From an uncultured Eubacteriales bacterium (GTDB taxonomy: Bacteria > Bacillota > Clostridia > Oscillospirales > Acutalibacteraceae): 27,040 nt of DNA. Shown piece by piece: positions 24,755-27,040 of this stretch (positions within the stretch are counted from its first letter, which is position 1; every line of letters begins with the position of its first letter). The notes below the pieces were generated by a model. The model saw only the letters and a list, made by a program, of their open reading frames with translations, did not search any database and had not been told where the DNA came from. A program made the position numbers and the translations under genes. The stretch is from assembly GCA_934489735.1 (NCBI GenBank), contig CAKSSR010000025.1:1-27040 (forward strand), given 5' to 3'.

Positions 24755-27040
24755 CTACATTGGCATTGAACTATATATTCTATTCAATGCTTCCAACGGA
24801 ATTTCTTGTTCCCCTACAAATAAATGCAATTTCCATCCAAAATTTAATTCATCTATCAATAGATGATTTTTTGTAATTAATGCTTTTATCACACTAATAC
24901 TTTTTACATGGATCTCTTTTAACCTATCACAAGAATTGAATATCTCCTTTGTCTGACTAAAATTAACCTCCAATTCACTAGATTCAATTACAACTTTTTT
25001 TATGCTCGCATTATTACTAAAGCAGATGTCGCTGTTAATTTTTTTAATGTTTTCTGGAATAACTAGAACTCCATTTTTCATTTTGTCTAAAAATATAAAT
25101 TCGTTATATATATCAATTTCCGTTGCAGTATCAAAATTAACTTTCTTTACCATTTCGGAATCTATTTTGCTTAATGTAACTTCTTTCCCTTCATTAAATA
25201 AATGTAATTCTCCTTTCATAAATTTTCTAAATAAAAATGTATTATCACGTATTTTTTTATATACCGCTTTACATACACTTATACTTTTTGTATAAATTTT
25301 TTCTATTCTTTCGCACCCACAAAATCCCCCAAACTCAAATTCAGGTTCATCAGACTCAATCATAATTTGCTTTATCTCATAATTCGTACTAAAGGCATTC
25401 TGAGCAATACTCCTGACGTTTTCCGGGATAGTTAAAATCCCATCTTTCATATTACATAAATATATCCATTCGTTTTCAGGATCAATTTTTGTTATAGTCC
25501 TAGGATCTATTCCAATCATTTTAGGGACCAATTGTTGCAATGAAATCCTTGTATTTCCTATAAATAAAGACAACTTGCCACTTGCGATTTTCCCTACTAA
25601 TTGTGATTTTTCGCAGTGTTCGTATACCTCTTTCCATACATCAAAATTCCTTATATGAATTTCTTCTAAATTATTACAATTAAAAAACATAAGCCATGAA
25701 ATTTCCAGTCGATTAGAATTAATTATAACTTTCTTTATTTCTTCATTGTTACTAAAAATCAAACTACGATTACGAATCATTGTTATATTTTCTGGAATGG
25801 TTAAAGTTCCTTCATTTAAATACATATACTCATTGTCATCATCAATTATTTCTGCAGTTTTTGGATCTATTATTTTCATCAATTCAGGATCAATTTGTTC
25901 TACTTTAGCCTCTTCTCCACCTACATATAAATGCAAATCTCCTTTTACAAATCTCCTTTTTAAAGTAAAGCATTTATCAAGTATTTCTTTGCATACAGAG
26001 TAATCTTCCATACAGATTTCTGTCAAATTATTACAATTCGCAAACACTTTATAATCCCTTTTTGGTCCGTCTGCTGCCCATCTTGCTGATAGACTTTTAC
26101 TTCCATCTGTATAGCCAAAGATTCCGAGTTTTTTAGACTTGATTATAACTTTTTTTATTTCCTGATTGTCTGTAAAACATCCTTTAAAAATTGAAGAAAT
26201 ATTTTCTGGAATTGTTAAAACTCCGTTCTCCATGTCTTTTAAATACAATTGCTCTGTATCAAGACTAATTGTTTCTGATTTAATAAACTCATCCTGTGGC
26301 TCAATAATAGTTCTAACTCGTAGACCGTACTGTGCTTTATAATCAATTTGTGGTTGATCATCCTTTAATTTTAATTCCTGCCATGTAATCTCTTTTCCAT
26401 CTACAAATAAATGCAACCTTTTTTCGTACATCAAAATATCACGCAACGTCCAATTGTCATCAAGTAATTCTTTTAGCACTCCAATATTTTTTGCATAAAT
26501 TTCATTTAACCCTTCATATCCACCGAATGGCTGCTGTCCATTTGCAAATCCATACTCCAACTTCAAAGTGTCAGATTTAATTATAACTGTTTTTATATCG
26601 CATCGTTTCGAGCTAAAACATGATGTGTTAATCACTTTAATATTTTCTGGAATAACTAAAACTCCTCCTTCAACCCTGTCTAAAAATACTTGTTCGTTCC
26701 TCGAATCAATTGTTGTTGCTGTATCAAAATTAAGGTGAGCAGCCAGTTCGGGATCTAGATCCTTTAATGTAAGTTCCTTCTCTTCTAAAAACAAGTGCGT
26801 TTCTCCTTTTAAAATTTTATTATGGAATTCTAAACACTGGTATATTTTCATACATATATCCATAGTCTTTGCACAGATTTTTTCTACATTATTAGAATAA
26901 GCCCCACCATATCCACCGAATGGCTGCCCTCCACTTGCAAATTCATTTTCTAATTTCAATGTATCAGATTTAATTATAACTGTTTTTATATCGCATCGTT
27001 TCGAGCTAAAACATGATGTGTTAACCACTTTAATATTTTC
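24755..27040 (-). CDS. BspA/LRR_5-like repeat protein, N-terminus beyond the window
   Basis: Fourth paralog; the frame is open to the window edge (four more codons, ENIK, before the first candidate start), so the real start lies outside. More than 761 residues are visible, with one cut and five complete modules: GVLVIPENIKVINTSCF, GVLTIPENISSIFKGCF, EGTLTIPENITMIRNRSL, DGILTIPENVRSIAQNAF and GVLVIPENIKKINSDICF. Closing strands are HLFLEEKELTLKDLDPEL and HLYVGGEEAKVEQIDPEL, like those of the 571-residue protein, and unlike the HFYVN type of the 1433-residue one. A linker with DTEQLYLKDMENG parallels the broken tail at 17500. It ends with AUG-rich NRIYSSMPM and a TAG stop. Confidence 0.83.
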   Translation of the reverse strand, partial: ENIKVVNTSCFSSKRCDIKTVIIKSDTLKLENEFASGGQPFGGYGGAYSNNVEKICAKTMDICMKIYQCLEFHNKILKGETHLFLEEKELTLKDLDPELAAHLNFDTATTIDSRNEQVFLDRVEGGVLVIPENIKVINTSCFSSKRCDIKTVIIKSDTLKLEYGFANGQQPFGGYEGLNEIYAKNIGVLKELLDDNWTLRDILMYEKRLHLFVDGKEITWQELKLKDDQPQIDYKAQYGLRVRTIIEPQDEFIKSETISLDTEQLYLKDMENGVLTIPENISSIFKGCFTDNQEIKKVIIKSKKLGIFGYTDGSKSLSARWAADGPKRDYKVFANCNNLTEICMEDYSVCKEILDKCFTLKRRFVKGDLHLYVGGEEAKVEQIDPELMKIIDPKTAEIIDDDNEYMYLNEGTLTIPENITMIRNRSLIFSNNEEIKKVIINSNRLEISWLMFFNCNNLEEIHIRNFDVWKEVYEHCEKSQLVGKIASGKLSLFIGNTRISLQQLVPKMIGIDPRTITKIDPENEWIYLCNMKDGILTIPENVRSIAQNAFSTNYEIKQIMIESDEPEFEFGGFCGCERIEKIYTKSISVCKAVYKKIRDNTFLFRKFMKGELHLFNEGKEVTLSKIDSEMVKKVNFDTATEIDIYNEFIFLDKMKNGVLVIPENIKKINSDICFSNNASIKKVVIESSELEVNFSQTKEIFNSCDRLKEIHVKSISVIKALITKNHLLIDELNFGWKLHLFVGEQEIPLEALNRIYSSMPM
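26509..27040 (-). repeat. Near-identical duplicated block, 393-base spacing
   Basis: 26520-26648 and 26913-27040 match closely, with an unbroken identical run of about 70 bases coding the TVIIKSD and NTSCFSSKRCD region. The spacing of 393 bases equals 131 codons, one module. Sequence between the blocks differs, so this is a module duplication or a conversion patch. Confidence 0.8.

Overview
The window is AT-rich DNA with Firmicute-type gene order and ribosome-binding sites, including strong AGGAGG-like sites and GTG or TTG starts. The neighbourhoods remA-gmk-rpoZ-priA and cdaA-cdaR and the aroE-aroK-aroA cluster point to a low-GC Bacillota, probably a clostridial lineage. The genus cannot be named from the sequence alone. 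No tRNA, rRNA, CRISPR array, transposase or phage gene was seen.

Left part (1-12.4 kb): housekeeping genes plus two nucleotide-modification genes. A TIGR02452/PARG-like macrodomain protein (5-1309) and a self-inhibited class III Fic AMP-transferase (1582-2196) lie on the + strand. On the - strand comes an operon of remA, a guanylate kinase fused to RNA polymerase omega, and priA. Next on the - strand are the c-di-AMP synthase cdaA with its regulator cdaR, and an acyl carrier protein with an odd Asn/Lys-rich tail. A 360-base gap with two promoters facing each other separates acp from the + strand aromatic pathway genes aroE, aroK and aroA.

Right part (12.4-27 kb, more than half the window): all on the - strand, a family of very large paralogous proteins (1433, 571, about 1372 and more than 761 residues) with decayed copies between them. 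Each protein is built from BspA/LRR_5-like modules of about 100-130 residues with a recurring IPENI core, a conserved Cys segment and an added LHFYVNGKEV strand. Three visible N-termini carry a short shared segment followed by a Gln/Asn/Tyr/Gly/Pro-rich, prion-like linker. In one case the linker is 19 tandem 12-residue units. No signal peptide, membrane segment or wall anchor is visible. Three of the genes start behind a duplicated upstream cassette whose 41-base core is identical in all three. Nonsense mutations, frameshifts, orphan modules, internal duplications and patches shared between distant genes show that the locus is recombining and decaying.

The best candidate for something undescribed is this modular repeat family with its shared upstream element. 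The gmk-rpoZ fusion is the most striking oddity among the core genes.
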